Part shown: piece after piece, positions 33,924 to 64,000 of the stretch
Position numbering within the stretch: position 1 is the first letter of the stretch
How the letters are laid out: each line of letters begins with the position of its first letter
Assembly: GCA_023053685.1 (NCBI GenBank)
Contig: JALIGW010000005.1
Coordinates: forward strand, 53,032,742 to 53,096,741
Direction of reading: 5' to 3'
DNA length: 64,000 nt
DNA from: Diadophis punctatus similis
Taxonomy: Eukaryota > Chordata > Lepidosauria > Squamata > Dipsadidae
Notes under the pieces: generated by a model
Databases searched by the model: none
What the model saw: the letters and a program-made list of their open reading frames with translations, nothing else
Told to the model about the DNA's origin: nothing
Program-made: the position numbers and the translations under genes

Positions 33924-35660
33924 TTGAAAGAAAGAAGCTGCTTTGCTGAGGAAAGAAATACTCATATGCAAATGCTATTTGTCAACTTTACTCTGGCATT
34001 TATTATGTTCATTCCACAGCATTTAGTAGACAAACTGGGACTTTTACATTTTAATACTTCTTTGTGCAACTGGATTCTTGATTTTCTCACTGATAGGTCC
34101 CAGTATGTACCAGGTGGGACTAATATTTCTAACACCATTTTCTTGAGCACAGATTCTGCTCAGGGTTGTGTCCTAAATCCATTGTTGGTCACCCTGTGAT
34201 CCATGACTGTTGTGCAAGGTTTGCTACCAACCTTATTGTGAAGTATGCGAATGATACAACACTGGTGGGCCTCATTCAGGATGATAATGATGGTGTTTAC
34301 AAGGAGGAGGTTTGGTGGACTGTTGTAATAAGAACAGCTTGACTCTAAATGTTGGAAAAACAAAAGAGATTATCAATTTTTATTTATTTATTTATTTATT
34401 TTGTCAAGTACATGTTAGTAATATACATAGATATAACATTGTTTATATACATAAGATGGGTACTGATAAGAGGGAACATTAGGACAGGGACGGTAGGCAC
34501 ACTGGTGCACTTATGCACGCCCCTTACTGACCTCTTAGGAATCGGGTGAGGTCAACAGTGGACAGTCTGAGGGTAAGGTTTTGGGGGTTTGGTGACGAAA
34601 CCACAGAGTCAGGTAGTGACTTCCAGGCATTTACCACTCTGTTGCTAAAGTCATATTTTCTACAGTCAAGTTTGGAGCGGTTCACTTTGAGTTTGTATCT
34701 GTTGTGTGCTCGTGTATTGTTGTGGTTGAAGCTGAAGTAGTCGGAAGTAGGAAAGGCAGGCACAGACATACACCTTAGTGTATTAGTGATTTAACTGTGG
34801 TGGTAGATAGTTGTATTAAGCTTCTGGAAGTGCAGCTAACAAATAGGCTAGTTTGGTCACTTAACAGTGAAACACTGGGCACAGCAGCAACTGCATTTCT
34901 GCATCATTTAAGAAGAGTACATCTTACTCCCCTTATCCTTACTACTTTCTATAGAAGGACAATTGAAAGCATCCTGTTGTATTATATTACTGTTTGGTTC
35001 AGAAATATTACTGCTTCAGACAGGTAGGCTGTGCAGAGAGCAGTGAGGACAGCAGAAAAATTATTGGAAATTCACTTCCTTCTATCCAGGACATAGTATA
35101 TAAGTGCTGTTTGAGCAGAGTCTATACTATTGTCAGGAACTTTACACATCATCTCCAGGACGGTTTTCATTGCTGCCTTCTGAGAGGAAACTTCATGGTA
35201 TCCAAAGCAGAACGACTAGATTATGTAACAGCTTTACATAATGTTATAATGTTAAAACACTTATATGTTTACAAAAAAATATGTTTTTTGTCAAGGCAAC
35301 CTGGTCTACCCAAATATGGGATGGAGCATACTGCTTCTGCTTTCGCCTTTTAGCCCCAATCCGGGAGCCTTCACAGGCAGTCACTTTCGTTACAAACTAT
35401 TTTTGTGTTAAATTTATATTTACCAACCAAGACAGTCCATATAGTATCAGCCTTATTAACGCTCAAGGGTTATTCAAGATGGACTGTGATTAATGCAAGT
35501 TTTGGTGTCATTTTGGTATAACTTGACATTTTTGTCTTCCTGCTGTTATTATATTATGATCGTTATCCTTGGGATGGTGATATTGTTCAGTGGGTAGCAT
35601 TCGTTCCTTCGAGAGTGGTGCATCAGAATTTCATTTTAATGTCTGCCATTGCATATACAG
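33924..35660 (+). pseudogene. L2-like LINE reverse transcriptase, decayed and split
   Basis: Segment 33975-34199 encodes a reverse-transcriptase core (HLVDKLGLLHFNTSLCNWIL, SAQGCVLNPLL). Past a stop, 34200-34376 continues through a catalytic box now reading YANDT in place of YADDT, and ends at KTKEI. After a LINE insertion (34377-34780) the frame resumes as VVDSCIKLLEVQ, SILLYYITVWFRN and IIGNSLPSIQDI (34797-35140), the usual C-terminal part of the same protein. Several stops and frameshifts make it dead. The 3' boundary near 35660 is approximate. Confidence 0.75.
34377..34780 (-). mobile_element. CR1-group LINE, 3' end nested in the L2-like LINE
   Basis: In minus-strand sense: C-terminal codons (34769-34524) with YFSFNHNNTRAHNRYKLKV and STVDLTRFLRGQ, a 3' UTR, and a TTTA tail at 34377-34401. 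Same family as 55127, but closest in its 3' UTR to the copy at 39743. Confidence 0.82.
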
Positions 35661-36955
35661 GTAAATGACAATAAAGGTTATCAATCTTATCTTAACATCA
35701 ATACATAACAACTAAAAGGACATTATACATCTTACTCATTGCTCAAAGTTGAACTATTTGCAAAGTATTTGTTTACTCTCATACATGATTTGTTTCCAAC
35801 ATGTACCACTTGAATATGCCACATATTAACAATGACAATTCCTTAGCATCATATTTATATTGTTCAGAAACCATGCTTCCATATTTTAATTGAGAAGTTA
35901 ACTAAGGTCAGTTGCCATAGATGTAACTAAAGCTTAGTTTTAACCTTTTCTATGCAAGCTAGGATTTCTAATCTTGAGATCCCACATCCCATTAGCTAAG
36001 AAGGATTGCATTATACTCGCAAACACTCAGGGAGCTGGAAATATGACTGTGCTTGTTAACCTTTTTTTTCATACACTACTATTGCCAATATGACACATGG
36101 TTGCTGACTCCACTATCTGTACACTGTGGTTATTTATTTTGCAACAGACTTTCTTCTGATGACTGTTGACTGAAAAGCCAAAATATTGTTTGTGAGGTTA
36201 TGAGTTGTACTAATGAAAACCGGTACAGCCCCTTGATCTTCAGATATCCTGTACTATAAACCTAAACTAGAATAAGATTGATGGGAGACTGCTGAAGCAC
36301 AATATGTTAAGAAAGGCTTTTTCTAAGAAAAAACAGAACAATTTTCTAAAGTATGTCAACAGATCAAACACATTACTGTAACTACTCTTAGTGGAATGAC
36401 TGTATGGTGCTTTAGTGTTGATGTTTATGATCTTAAATGTATGTCTATTTGAGATAACAGACCCAAAATTTAAATTCTACAGAATTTTTTATAAACACTG
36501 GAAAATAATAACTATAGCATCTATCGCTGAAACCTCAATAAACAAAAACAGAATTTATAATTATATGCATCAGCAATAAAGCCATATGTAGCAGATAATA
36601 GCAATTCTTCTAAGTAACCATAAACAATAGTGAGTTGAAAACATTTGAGCAGCCATGGTGATTTGTGAGTAAACTAGAACTGTCAGTTTTTATAATCTGT
36701 GGTTTGATATTTCCTGGGAGGGAAGGTGAAGAAATCATCCTCAATGATTTGGAATAGGGAGAAATTTTATTTATTTATTTATTGGTCGCATTTTCTCTAA
36801 TATTTCCAGTAAGGTAGGATTGCTGTTTACTTTAATCAGTCTTGCCAGTGTTTTTTTTAAAGCCATGAAAAAGAAATATTGACCTCTTGATTAAGTGCCC
36901 TCCACCAGTTACTGTAACACAAGCCTCTCCCTATAGCATGTTTTCCACCATATCG
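35661..36955. other. intergenic sequence, no gene seen
   Basis: Nothing recognised apart from an ATTT microsatellite near 36765. Confidence 0.5.
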
Positions 36956-36960
36956 CTGAG

Positions 36961-37195
36961 GAGCTGGGGTAGCGCAGCGGTTAAAAGCAGCACTGCAAGT
37001 TCAGCTGACTGCTAGTTCAGCAGTTCAGCTGTTCAAATCTCACCAGCTCAAGGTTGACTCAGCCTTCCATCCTTCTGAGGTGGGTAAAATGAGGACCCAG
37101 ATTGTTGGGGGCAATATGCTGACTCTGTAAACCGCTTGGAGAGGGCTGTAAAACACCATGAAGCGGTATATAAGTCTAAGTGCTATTGCTATCGC
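36961..37195 (+). repeat. tRNA-derived SINE
   Basis: A-box-like GGTAGCGCAGCGGTTAAA, B-box-like GTTCAAATCTCACC, the GGACCCAGATTGTTGGGG body and a TATATAAGTCTAAGTGCTATTGC end. The fullest copy of the family in this window. Confidence 0.85.
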
Positions 37196-37689
37196 ATTGC
37201 TCCTTAAGCATTCCAGATATATCTGGTGCTTTTCCAAAGTTTTCTGCAGCTATCCACCATGGACTTCTTTGGGAAGAATGCAACATCATTTCACATCATG
37301 GCACTCTCAAATCATTGTGGGACATGTGATTGGCATGAAGCAGTATGAGCATCTCCAACTACAATTCTGGAAAGTTTGGAGTGATACATTAGTTAATATT
37401 GTTATACTCCCCCCAAAAAACCCTCAAAACATGGAGGAAGCTTCAGCTGCAGTGAGCAGTTAATGTTGGAGCAAGAGAATTAAATTAGCTTCTATTACTT
37501 ATATGGCAGTTCTTCAGCTACCGTAATTCTGATAGCTGTTGTTTCAGAAGACTAACCCACAGTCTGGAGGCTATAAGGACCTGGATGGGGAAAAACAGAT
37601 TTAGAGTGAATCCCAGAAAGATAAAACAATTGTGAATTTAAAAGCCAAATATGTTTAGAGATAGTCCAGTTTTAATTTTGGCAATACTG

Positions 37690-37835
37690 CACCTTCACTG
37701 GAGGTTTTTAAGAAGAGATTGGACAGCCATTTCTCCACAGCAGGGGATTGGACCAAAAGACATCCAATGTCTCTTCCAACTCTGTTATTCTGATATTTTA
37801 TTATTCTGTTGTTATTCTGCTATTTTGTTAGGACA
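37690..37835 (+). repeat. CR1 LINE 3' end
   Basis: TGGAGGTTTTTAAGAAGAGATT, GATTGGACCAAAAGACATCC and TTCCAACTCTGTTATTCTG are CR1 3' blocks. The terminal short repeats (TTATTCTG) have expanded slightly. Confidence 0.78.
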
Positions 37836-37954
37836 CATACCATCCATACAGGTGAGAAGGAAATGTTTTTTTTTCTACATACAGTAGCTTCCAAAAGCCA
37901 CATTCTAAAAATGGGTAAGACAGATATAAAAAGTATACTGGCTACTGATTAAGA

Positions 37955-38030
37955 TTAACTGCCCAGAGTTACCTTGGGGTAAAATGGGTGGTCAATAAAT
38001 TTAATTATAAATAATAAAATACAATTTTGC
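37955..38030 (+). repeat. LINE 3' tail remnant
   Basis: CTGCCCAGAGTTACCTTGGGG...GGGTGGTCAATAAATTTAAT is a diverged version of the tail motif at 48010 and 140. Confidence 0.4.
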
Positions 38031-39740
38031 ATTATGGTACACCATTTATACAACAGAATAAATTGTTTACCTGTACTCTTTCTCACAACCCTGAGAAATG
38101 CATAAGTATACATGCACACATCCACTCTCTTCCTATAAAAATATTTAAAAGAATAACACCTGATAGATTTGATAAGAGGGTTTGTTTATTTTTGGAATTT
38201 ATGTGATAATTGAACTGCAAAAGGAAGAAAAGTGGAAAAGAAAAGAAATCTGGGTGAAGCTGAGGCAAAGACCAGAGAATGAAAAAAACTGAGATGCCCT
38301 GTGTAGATATTTTAAAAGGGCAAAGTCCACAAAGCAAGCCAAAGGATGTGTCCTACACTTTTAAGTTGCACCGGTAACTCATCTTTAAAACCATCCATGC
38401 TTTCAGTAGTGATAGCTGCAGTCAGTTCTACATCGACCCTTTCTCTCTCCTCCCATTCAACAGCATTGTGAATTCTCAATGAATTCATATGGACCCCATT
38501 CCTTTTTTTGGTTGTGGGCAAGGGAGATGCAAAACTTTTCAATTGAATAAAAGTGGTCATAGAAGCAATGATGTATGCAGTCTTGATTGGGAGTTTATCT
38601 ACAGGCTGGCAATTATTGAACAGATATATGGCCCTTCCACATTTTTGTTGGTCCATTACCAATGCTGTATGGAACATTTTTTATTATAGTCATGGGGGAA
38701 CTAAAAATCCATTTAGAACTATTTTCTGAGATGATTTGACAAATAGCCATACATCCTTGATATAAAATGAACAATGGCATCCCATGTCAGGAAGTGTTTC
38801 TAGTCTTATCTTTGATGACAAGATGTCTGTTGCAAAATTACAATTTTCCATATAGTGTGGACACTTCATAACCACCAGAGCTAGAGATGTGTTAGGGTTG
38901 GGGTTTTTTTTCAAAAATGGTCTCCAGCTGCTTATAAAGCATGAAGAATTCCCTAAAATTGAATTCAAATACAGGAAATCTTGACAGTCTTTCATTTCTG
39001 AGTCTCTTGTTGTTGCTCAACAGAGAACAACATCTACAATTTGTTTGATTACTCCATTTCATCATTTATTTATTATAAGTTCTGGGTTCTTGATCATTCT
39101 GCATTGTTGTCTCTTCACTGTTTTTATGAATCTAAAAGTATATAAAATGATAAGAATTTTTTTCCACATTAAATATTTACTGGAATATTTACACTGGCAG
39201 TTTACGATAGTTAATACAATCTCCAGGTTTAGTTGGTCCGACTCCAGGCAAGAGATAGCTGACAAACTGTTAGGCAGTAAAATTAGGAAGTTTTAATTGT
39301 AAATTAATATTTATTTTGGGAATAAATGCTTAATTAAATAATTTAAATACAAATCTAACTTACATTGTCATCCCAATAAGTATTAACACTAAAAATAATT
39401 TTAAAACTTTAAAGCATTGAAACAATTTCTGATTTGCATGTCTTTTGAAACGTCAACGGGGCACTGTCAATACCTCTTGGGATAAGGTATTACATAGATA
39501 AGATGATATGCTGAAAAACCTTTGCCCCTTTATCAATCTCTGGGGTGCATTCAATGAGAGAGAGAGACTCAGCATTAGCTTGAAATCAATAAACCAGATA
39601 GGTTGATGGTACCTAAAAGAAGTAGTCCAGGTGCCAAATAATAAACACATTTTAGACCCTAAATAACACTTAGAAGTCTACTGGATGCCAGTGCAACACC
39701 TGCAGAACTGATGTTATGTGCCACTGATAACTCTTACACC
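38031..39740. other. intergenic sequence, no gene seen
   Basis: Two adjacent minus-strand open frames (38312-38677 and 38690-38995) have no motif that I recognise. About 39450-39735 may be an old interspersed repeat, not delimited. Confidence 0.4.
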
Positions 39741-39742
39741 AC

Positions 39743-39919
39743 CTCCAAAACTTTACCCTTAGACTGTCCACTGTTGACCTCACACAATTCCTAAGAGGTC
39801 AGTAAGGGGCATGCATAAACGCACCAGCGTGCCTACCGTCCCTGTCCTAATGTTCCCTCTTATCAGTACCCATCTTATGTATATAAACAATACGTACTTG
39901 ACAAAATAAATAAATAAAT
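39743..39919 (+). mobile_element. CR1-group LINE, short 3' end
   Basis: The last ~20 codons (LRLSTVDLTQFLRGQ), a 3' UTR with GGGGCATGCATAAACGCACC and an AAATA tail. Its 3' UTR is nearly the reverse complement of that at 34402-34520. Confidence 0.8.
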
Positions 39920-40407
39920 GTGGGCTGCTGTATGCTTGTTTACTTACTTACTTTACATCAACTGTAATTTTTGAAGTCTCATGCAGGACACATTGTGGTA
40001 GTTTCTAGAATAGAGGTGAAAGGAGTAGGTAACTATTGTCACAGCTTCCTGCTCCTAAAAGTGGTACAATTGGGAAACAAACTGCTGCTGAGCAAAGAGC
40101 CCCCCTAGCCACACCCTTCACTTAGTTATTGGGTGATAGCAATAGCTCTGAGTCTAGGTGTACTCCCAAATTGTAGACTCATTCTTTCAGGGAAAGTATC
40201 TCCCCAACTAGAACTATCATTGGAGCAGGCAAAATGCAAGATGGTTTCAGGACAAAATGCATCTCCACCTTTTTGAGATACAGTCTCAGTTTCTTTCTCT
40301 CCATCTAGTCCCTTACAGTCTCCAGTCCCTGGTTCAAGACTTCTATTCCATCCCAACTTGCTCCCAGTGGGTGATATACAATTGAGTATCATCAGTATAT
40401 CGCTGAT
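39920..40407. other. pre-insertion flank of the L1-like element
   Basis: No gene seen. Sequence from 40110 to 40423 continues at 42013 once the insertion is removed, and may itself be an old repeat. Confidence 0.45.
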
Positions 40408-42012
40408 GTTTCATTCCAAACTTTTTTTTTATTATTCAAAAAGTTTTATTAGTACAGAATTACATAAATAGTAGCAAAATATTAAATATAAAGTACAAGC
40501 ATTTTTATTTTTTTCTCCCCCCCCCAACCCACCCCCTTCCCTCCCCACCTCCCCCCCGGACTTCCCAGAGATAATACAGGGCATAATAATAAATTTAAAT
40601 TGTTAATAAAAAGAAAAAAAAGAAAAAAAGAACACTATTTTTAAAAAACTTCAACTCCAGATTATACACTAATAATATATCGCATATGAATACAATAGTA
40701 AAGATACAAAAAAGAAAAGAAAGGAAAGAAAGAGAAATCTCTTTAACAATACAAACAAACAAACCTCCTACCTCCTCCCTTCAATCCTCTACCTTATACA
40801 AAGTAAATATTATATAAATAATAACTAAATATAAAATACAAAAATCTTAAACTAATATTATTAACATTAAAAATAACCTCAAAGATAAATAAAACTTAAC
40901 TAAATGTTACGTAAGTAATCATTAAATATTAAATTTCATCATGATATTAATAACATGATATTATTCTAAATTAACTTACTAACTTCAAAAAACAAAAAAT
41001 CTTTAAAGTTTTTTTTTTAAAAAAGAAAAAAGAATAAACAAATCTTCAACAAACTATATATATCTAATATTATTAACATTAAAAATAACCTCAAAGTTAT
41101 ATAAAACTTAGCTAAATATTGCATAGGTAATCATTAAATAGGGAAAAGGAAAAATACAATCATATTAGTCTCTATCCGTCCAATATATTTCAACATCACA
41201 TCGTTTTGTATCTTGATAGTTGCATCTTTTAATAGTTCAATAAATTCGAATTTGTCAACTCGTCTCCCATCTGATCCCAAACCTCCATCTCCTTTTCCCC
41301 AGCTATCTGGCTCTGGCACTCCTTTTGGTTTTTTGAATCTATTTCCTTTTGATAAAGAAAGCCAGGTGCCTGATTAAAGTTCTTTCCAGTTTAAAAACCA
41401 GGTAGTCTTTTATTATTGGAAATATTTCAATTATAACTTTAATCCAGGGTTAGGAGACAGAGAAAGAAAAAACCATTTTTCCAAGTTAAAAGTTTCCATA
41501 AGAGAGAGAGAGAAAAAAAGCCTCTGGGAAAACAAAAGTCACTTTCACTTCTCAATCGCCATATTGTTACTTTGTTTCCTTTGTTTCTTTGCCGAAGTGA
41601 AAGCTTACCCAGGAGTTGAAAAAAAAGGAAAAAAGAGGTTTCATTACTTGCCCATCTCACGCCTGTTTCTCTCTGTCTGCTTCTGTAGTTCAAAAGTAAT
41701 TATAAATCCCATTCTAGAAGCAGCGGCTGGTCACGACATCTAGCTCCGCAAAGGCGGACGTTTCCTGATCTTCGGAGCTGGAGACAGGCTGCATGGGGAG
41801 CTCTCCCTTCGCGCCCCTAGATGGCTCCTAAGGCGCTGGGGGGGCTCTACCCCACCTGTCAAGCTCTCATCTCTCCCCTTTGCCCGGGGAAGAGATTTCA
41901 AAGCCGCCAGACAGCTGTTCTGGCGGCTTTTTACGAAGATCGGAAAGGCGCCCGACGAAGGGACGTCTGCGATGGCGCGCTCCAAACCGGAAGTCCGTTT
42001 CATTCCAAACTT
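40408..42012 (-). mobile_element. L1-like retroposon, internally deleted, 16-bp target duplication
   Basis: The insert 40424-41996 is flanked by an exact 16-bp repeat GTTTCATTCCAAACTT (40408-40423, 41997-42012). On the minus strand it starts GGACTTCCGG with a GC-rich leader (41726-41996) containing a perfect hairpin around GCCGCCAGA / TCTGGCGGC. An A/T-rich 5' region follows, then a short open stretch (about 41345-41134) ending in DKFEFIELLKDATIKIQNDV, and without any reverse transcriptase an A-rich 3' region ending in a poly(A) stretch (40424-40430 in reverse). The target duplication begins AAGTTT in element sense, fitting L1 endonuclease. Full-length L1 is several kb, so this copy lacks most of its coding sequence. 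L1 identity is inferred from structure. Confidence 0.6.
40852..41138 (-). repeat. duplicated ~76-bp unit in the L1-like 3' region
   Basis: CTAATATTATTAACATTAAA and the following AATAACCTCAAAG...AATCATTAAATA occur at 40852-40929 and again at 41064-41138, about 212 bp apart. Confidence 0.75.
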
Positions 42013-43190
42013 GTGCACAACCATTTCCAGGTAGACATTTAAACTCATGGGAGCAATGATCCCTGCAGCACTCCACAAGTGAATATTCACCTGTATGACC
42101 GCTCTTACTTTGTTGTAATTCACTGAGACTATCCATTGAGGAAGAAACACTGTTTAATTCATTTGGAGCCATGAAGCACCTACAGGAGATAACGGTCTTC
42201 CCACCTTGCAAAGATTATCAGTGGTATGAAATTCAAGAACAGTAATTTGATCAAACATATATTTGAATTACCAGCTAATTACTTACAGGTGAAAAGTAGA
42301 TCTAAAACCTAGCTAGCTGTATGAGTTGGTACATGTTTGCTGTGACTTCCACGAATTCCCCACGCCTTCTCTACCTTCTTTAGTTTCTCCAGACAATGAA
42401 GGTTGAAGTCTTCCAACTCTCAAAACCAGAGGAGCTCTACCATTAGCCCTAAGGTAAAGTTTAGGAGCTTACGAAAATACCTGTTGTACAGGAAGGTGTG
42501 CAGTACACTGTCAGGTTCCCTATGATGTATTTAATACTCAGCATCACAGATGTGATGATTTATGTGTGAATGTATCCATTGTGATTTGTATACTATAAAT
42601 TATGATATATATGTGAACCAAGTCAGTTGTGAGTTCAAGAAAATATAGTTAAGCAAACTATGGCTTACTACCATATGTGATCCTAAGATGTGTGTTTTTC
42701 TTGAGGAAGGTTAATTAAAATAAATCCATTTAGATTTTATATAGATTTATATTTTCAAAAGGGAGGGGAATATTCCACTTTATTAACTGTGAGAACAAGA
42801 TTGTAACTAATAAAATGTAATCCACTGGGATCCATGCTTATTATCTCACATAAACTGGGCAAACTCGTTTCTTAGTCAGTTTTTTTCCTTTCCACTCCCA
42901 CTTCTCCCTCAGTCTGCCTGCTGAAGAAATTCTGAGATCTTTAAATTTATGTATAATTTTCATTAGTTCAAAAGTTCCCTGCTCAAATGTTTAATTTTCA
43001 TTTAGAGCTATATGGTTTCCTTTTTTTGTATGAAAATAACCCTCTAATCTCTTCCATGTGAGATTTTCTTGTCTATTTCCACAGGTGAGCCCTATCTTAA
43101 GAAATAGTCTATCAAACAAAACAAGGTCAGGAAATTAATCAATGGAAAATGATTTGGTTTTCACAGTTGGGTTTGAGAAAGATAAGAGAA
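42013..43190. other. upstream region of CPB1, no other gene seen
   Basis: An E-box CAGGTG (43082-43087) lies directly after TTTCC, loosely recalling the paired E-box/TC-box of pancreatic PTF1 sites, but the spacing is not canonical. Regulatory function is unproven. Confidence 0.35.
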
Positions 43191-43197
43191 GTGATAT

Positions 43198-43204
43198 TAT
43201 AAAA
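43198..43204 (+). promoter_or_regulatory. CPB1: TATA box of CPB1
   Basis: TATAAAA lies 55 bp before the start codon. Initiation 25-30 bp downstream would give a 5' UTR of about 20-25 nt, typical of pancreatic digestive-enzyme genes. Confidence 0.6.
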
Positions 43205-43252
43205 GCAAGCAAAAACTCCACTGCCACCTCACCATTTCACAGGAGAAGCAAG

Positions 43253-62567
<19,315 letters not shown>

Positions 62568-62988
62568 GTTGGTGACAAAAATATCAGTAACAGAAATTAT
62601 TGATCCAACTGAAAATGGAATTGGATGGGATTGCAAAATTAAAGAAAAATTATTTACCAATCCTCAACATATTCTCATTGTTATTCCAAAGTTGCTGTCT
62701 TTGCTATAAAATAACACACTGCTTTGATTTTTCATTGGATTTCCAGTTTGCATTTTGAAGCAATTTTTTTTAAGCTGCCATGAAGAATGCATTGCAATAG
62801 CATAATTATACTGTGAACATGGCTCTGGAGTTTGCTATTGCCCCCCCCCCAAATCCTGATTATCCCCTTTGCAAAGTTTATTCTATTCACCATTAAGAGA
62901 AAATCTGTTGCAATTACACAAAGGGTTAGGATTAGAATAGCAAATAGCAAATCGGGTGGGGGGTGTCTTGTAAAAAGATACCGTTAGA

Positions 62989-63139
62989 TCAGGGGTGGCC
63001 AAACTATAGTTCTTTGAGGACCTGTGGACTTCAACTCCCAGTATTCCTGAGCTAGCCATGCATGCATGCATGGCTGGCTCAGGAATTCTGGGAGCTGAAG
63101 TCCACAGGTCCTCAAAGAACCATAGTTTGGCCACCCCTG
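62989..63139. mobile_element. hAT-type palindromic MITE (CAGGGGTGGCCAAACTATAG), 151 bp
   Basis: Near-perfect hairpin from CAGGGGTGGCCAAACTATAG to GTTTGGCCACCCCTG around a CATGCATGCATGCATGG centre. 8-bp duplication CCGTTAGA / CCATTAGA (62981-62988, 63140-63147). In CPB1 intron 6. Confidence 0.85.
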
Positions 63140-63147
63140 CCATTAGA

Positions 63148-63905
63148 TTATAATTAAAATATAATGAGCAGACTGTGCCATATGAAATGTATCTAACAAA
63201 TAATGTACACTTTTAAAATAAGTTTAAAGAAGCTGCACATTCTCCAGAATATGTTAAAACAGTTAAACAGCAGCTTCTATTCTTGATGTCCATAGCTGTT
63301 TTTTAATGTCACTATTTAGTTTATTGGTTTCTTAGTTTTGTTTTGAAGGATCTTATGTTGCCTAGGCATGCTGGAAAAATTTTGTCCTTCAATTCTGGTG
63401 ATAGTCAGTACTTGAGTTTGCTTTTAGGGATATCTATTTCTGAAGACACAGACATACAAAATCTGATACTATCTTAGTAATCATGGTTCACAAAAGCCTA
63501 GCAACATAAGAGCGTTGTGGATTGAATTTCTCCTTTTCCTCAGATCTGCAGCCCTTTGAGGCAACATTTGTCTAGAGAAACATATAGTCTTCCTCTTTCT
63601 GGATCTGAATCAATACCAGAGTTGACCATAGTCCTTTATGAAGGCACAGAAAAAGTTTCAGCTGTTATTGTTGTTATTCCTGCTTTTTTTAAGAGTTCAA
63701 GAATGGGGTACATAGCATTTTCACTTCCAATTTTGCCCTGTCACAACTCCCCTACAAGTAGGGTGGGTTAAGAGAGCATGAGTAGAATTTCAACAGCTAA
63801 AGTAACAACAAATGGGTTTCCCCAATCCTGGTTCATCTTTACCATTAACCTACATTCTCTCTTTTGATGCTCAAAATTGTAATATTTGGGGTCAATGCCA
63901 TGCAA
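63148..63905. other. CPB1 intron 6 sequence, no exon 7 recognised
   Basis: No segment resembles the next carboxypeptidase exon (expected LDRLDFYVLPV-like core). Confidence 0.5.
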
Positions 63906-63911
63906 ATTGTA

Positions 63912-64000
63912 TTAGGAAATCCTAACTCTTACCCAAACCTGCCCTTTTCTGTGCTGTGGCAATCCTAGAGATTGTATCAAATCTCATCCACTCCCAGGAT
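63912..64000. repeat. dispersed repeat, partner of 49258
   Basis: TTAGGAAATCCTAACTCTTA, CCTGCCCTTTTCTGTGCTGTGGC and CTCATCCACTCCCAGGAT match 49258-49350. Runs off the window. Confidence 0.6.

Noticed and set aside
38312..38995. Two adjacent minus-strand frames of 121 and 101 codons
   Set aside because: No motif recognised, separated by several stops, no splice or promoter signals. Treated as chance; a protein search would settle it.
41740..42211. Minus-strand frames of 114-136 codons in a GC-rich stretch
   Set aside because: They cross the target duplication of the L1-like insertion and lie in its leader. A CpG-island promoter of a host gene was also considered, but the stretch is inside the insertion.
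43142..43252. In-frame upstream ATG extending CPB1 by 37 residues
   Set aside because: It lies upstream of the TATA box. The ATG at 43253 starts directly at a typical signal peptide.

Overview
This is a vertebrate nuclear window, almost certainly from a squamate reptile and most probably a snake. The evidence is AT-rich, intron-rich sequence, one spliced vertebrate protease gene, and squamate-type repeats. The repeats include tRNA-derived SINEs, CR1-group LINEs with AATAA- or GAATA-type microsatellite tails, many short hAT-type palindromes with 8-bp target duplications, and Ty1/copia elements. The GAATA-tailed CR1 3' end resembles the tail type known from snakes. That assignment rests on recognition, not on a database search.

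The only host gene I can support is the 5' part of pancreatic carboxypeptidase B (CPB1), on the + strand. Six coding exons (43253-43323, 43417-43492, 50019-50143, 51549-51648, 52556-52657, 62466-62567) join in frame to give 192 codons: signal peptide, whole propeptide, and the start of the catalytic domain including the first zinc-binding HxxE motif. A TATA box lies 55 bp before the ATG. The remaining exons must lie beyond position 64000. Introns 2 (6.5 kb) and 5 (9.8 kb) are swollen with repeats.

The 43 kb upstream of CPB1 look intergenic. From left to right they hold: a LINE tail and SINE remnants; a broken Ty3/gypsy-type gag with a probable LTR or leader remnant (about 1.9-3.96 kb); a CR1 fragment split by another LINE (4.2-4.9 kb); an apparently intact Ty1/copia element with a 1308-residue open Gag-Pol frame, near-identical 266-bp LTRs and a 5-bp target duplication (5.9-10.55 kb); two hAT-type short elements (11.9-12.5 kb); and a nested stack at 14.1-20.3 kb, where a TA-flanked terminal-inverted-repeat element contains a palindrome, a hAT-type element and a second, inverted, mutated copia copy. 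Further along come more hAT-type elements (21-26, 29 and 33 kb), SINEs, CR1 pieces, an L2-like LINE split by a second LINE (34-35.6 kb), and a 1.6-kb L1-like insertion that keeps a GC-rich 5' leader and poly(A) end but lacks most coding sequence (40.4-42.0 kb).

Within CPB1, intron 2 holds a hAT-type palindrome, two LINE 3' ends with long microsatellites and a SINE with a 15-bp duplication. Intron 5 holds an antisense LINE with a 657-codon reverse-transcriptase frame, a 370-bp polypurine tract, a GGCA/GATA microsatellite and further LINE pieces, one ending about 80 bp before exon 6. The most unusual signal is the copia primer-binding site: directly after the 5' LTR, in both copies, lie 14 bases complementary to the anticodon arm of initiator tRNA-Met. 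That implies half-tRNA priming of the kind known from Drosophila copia.
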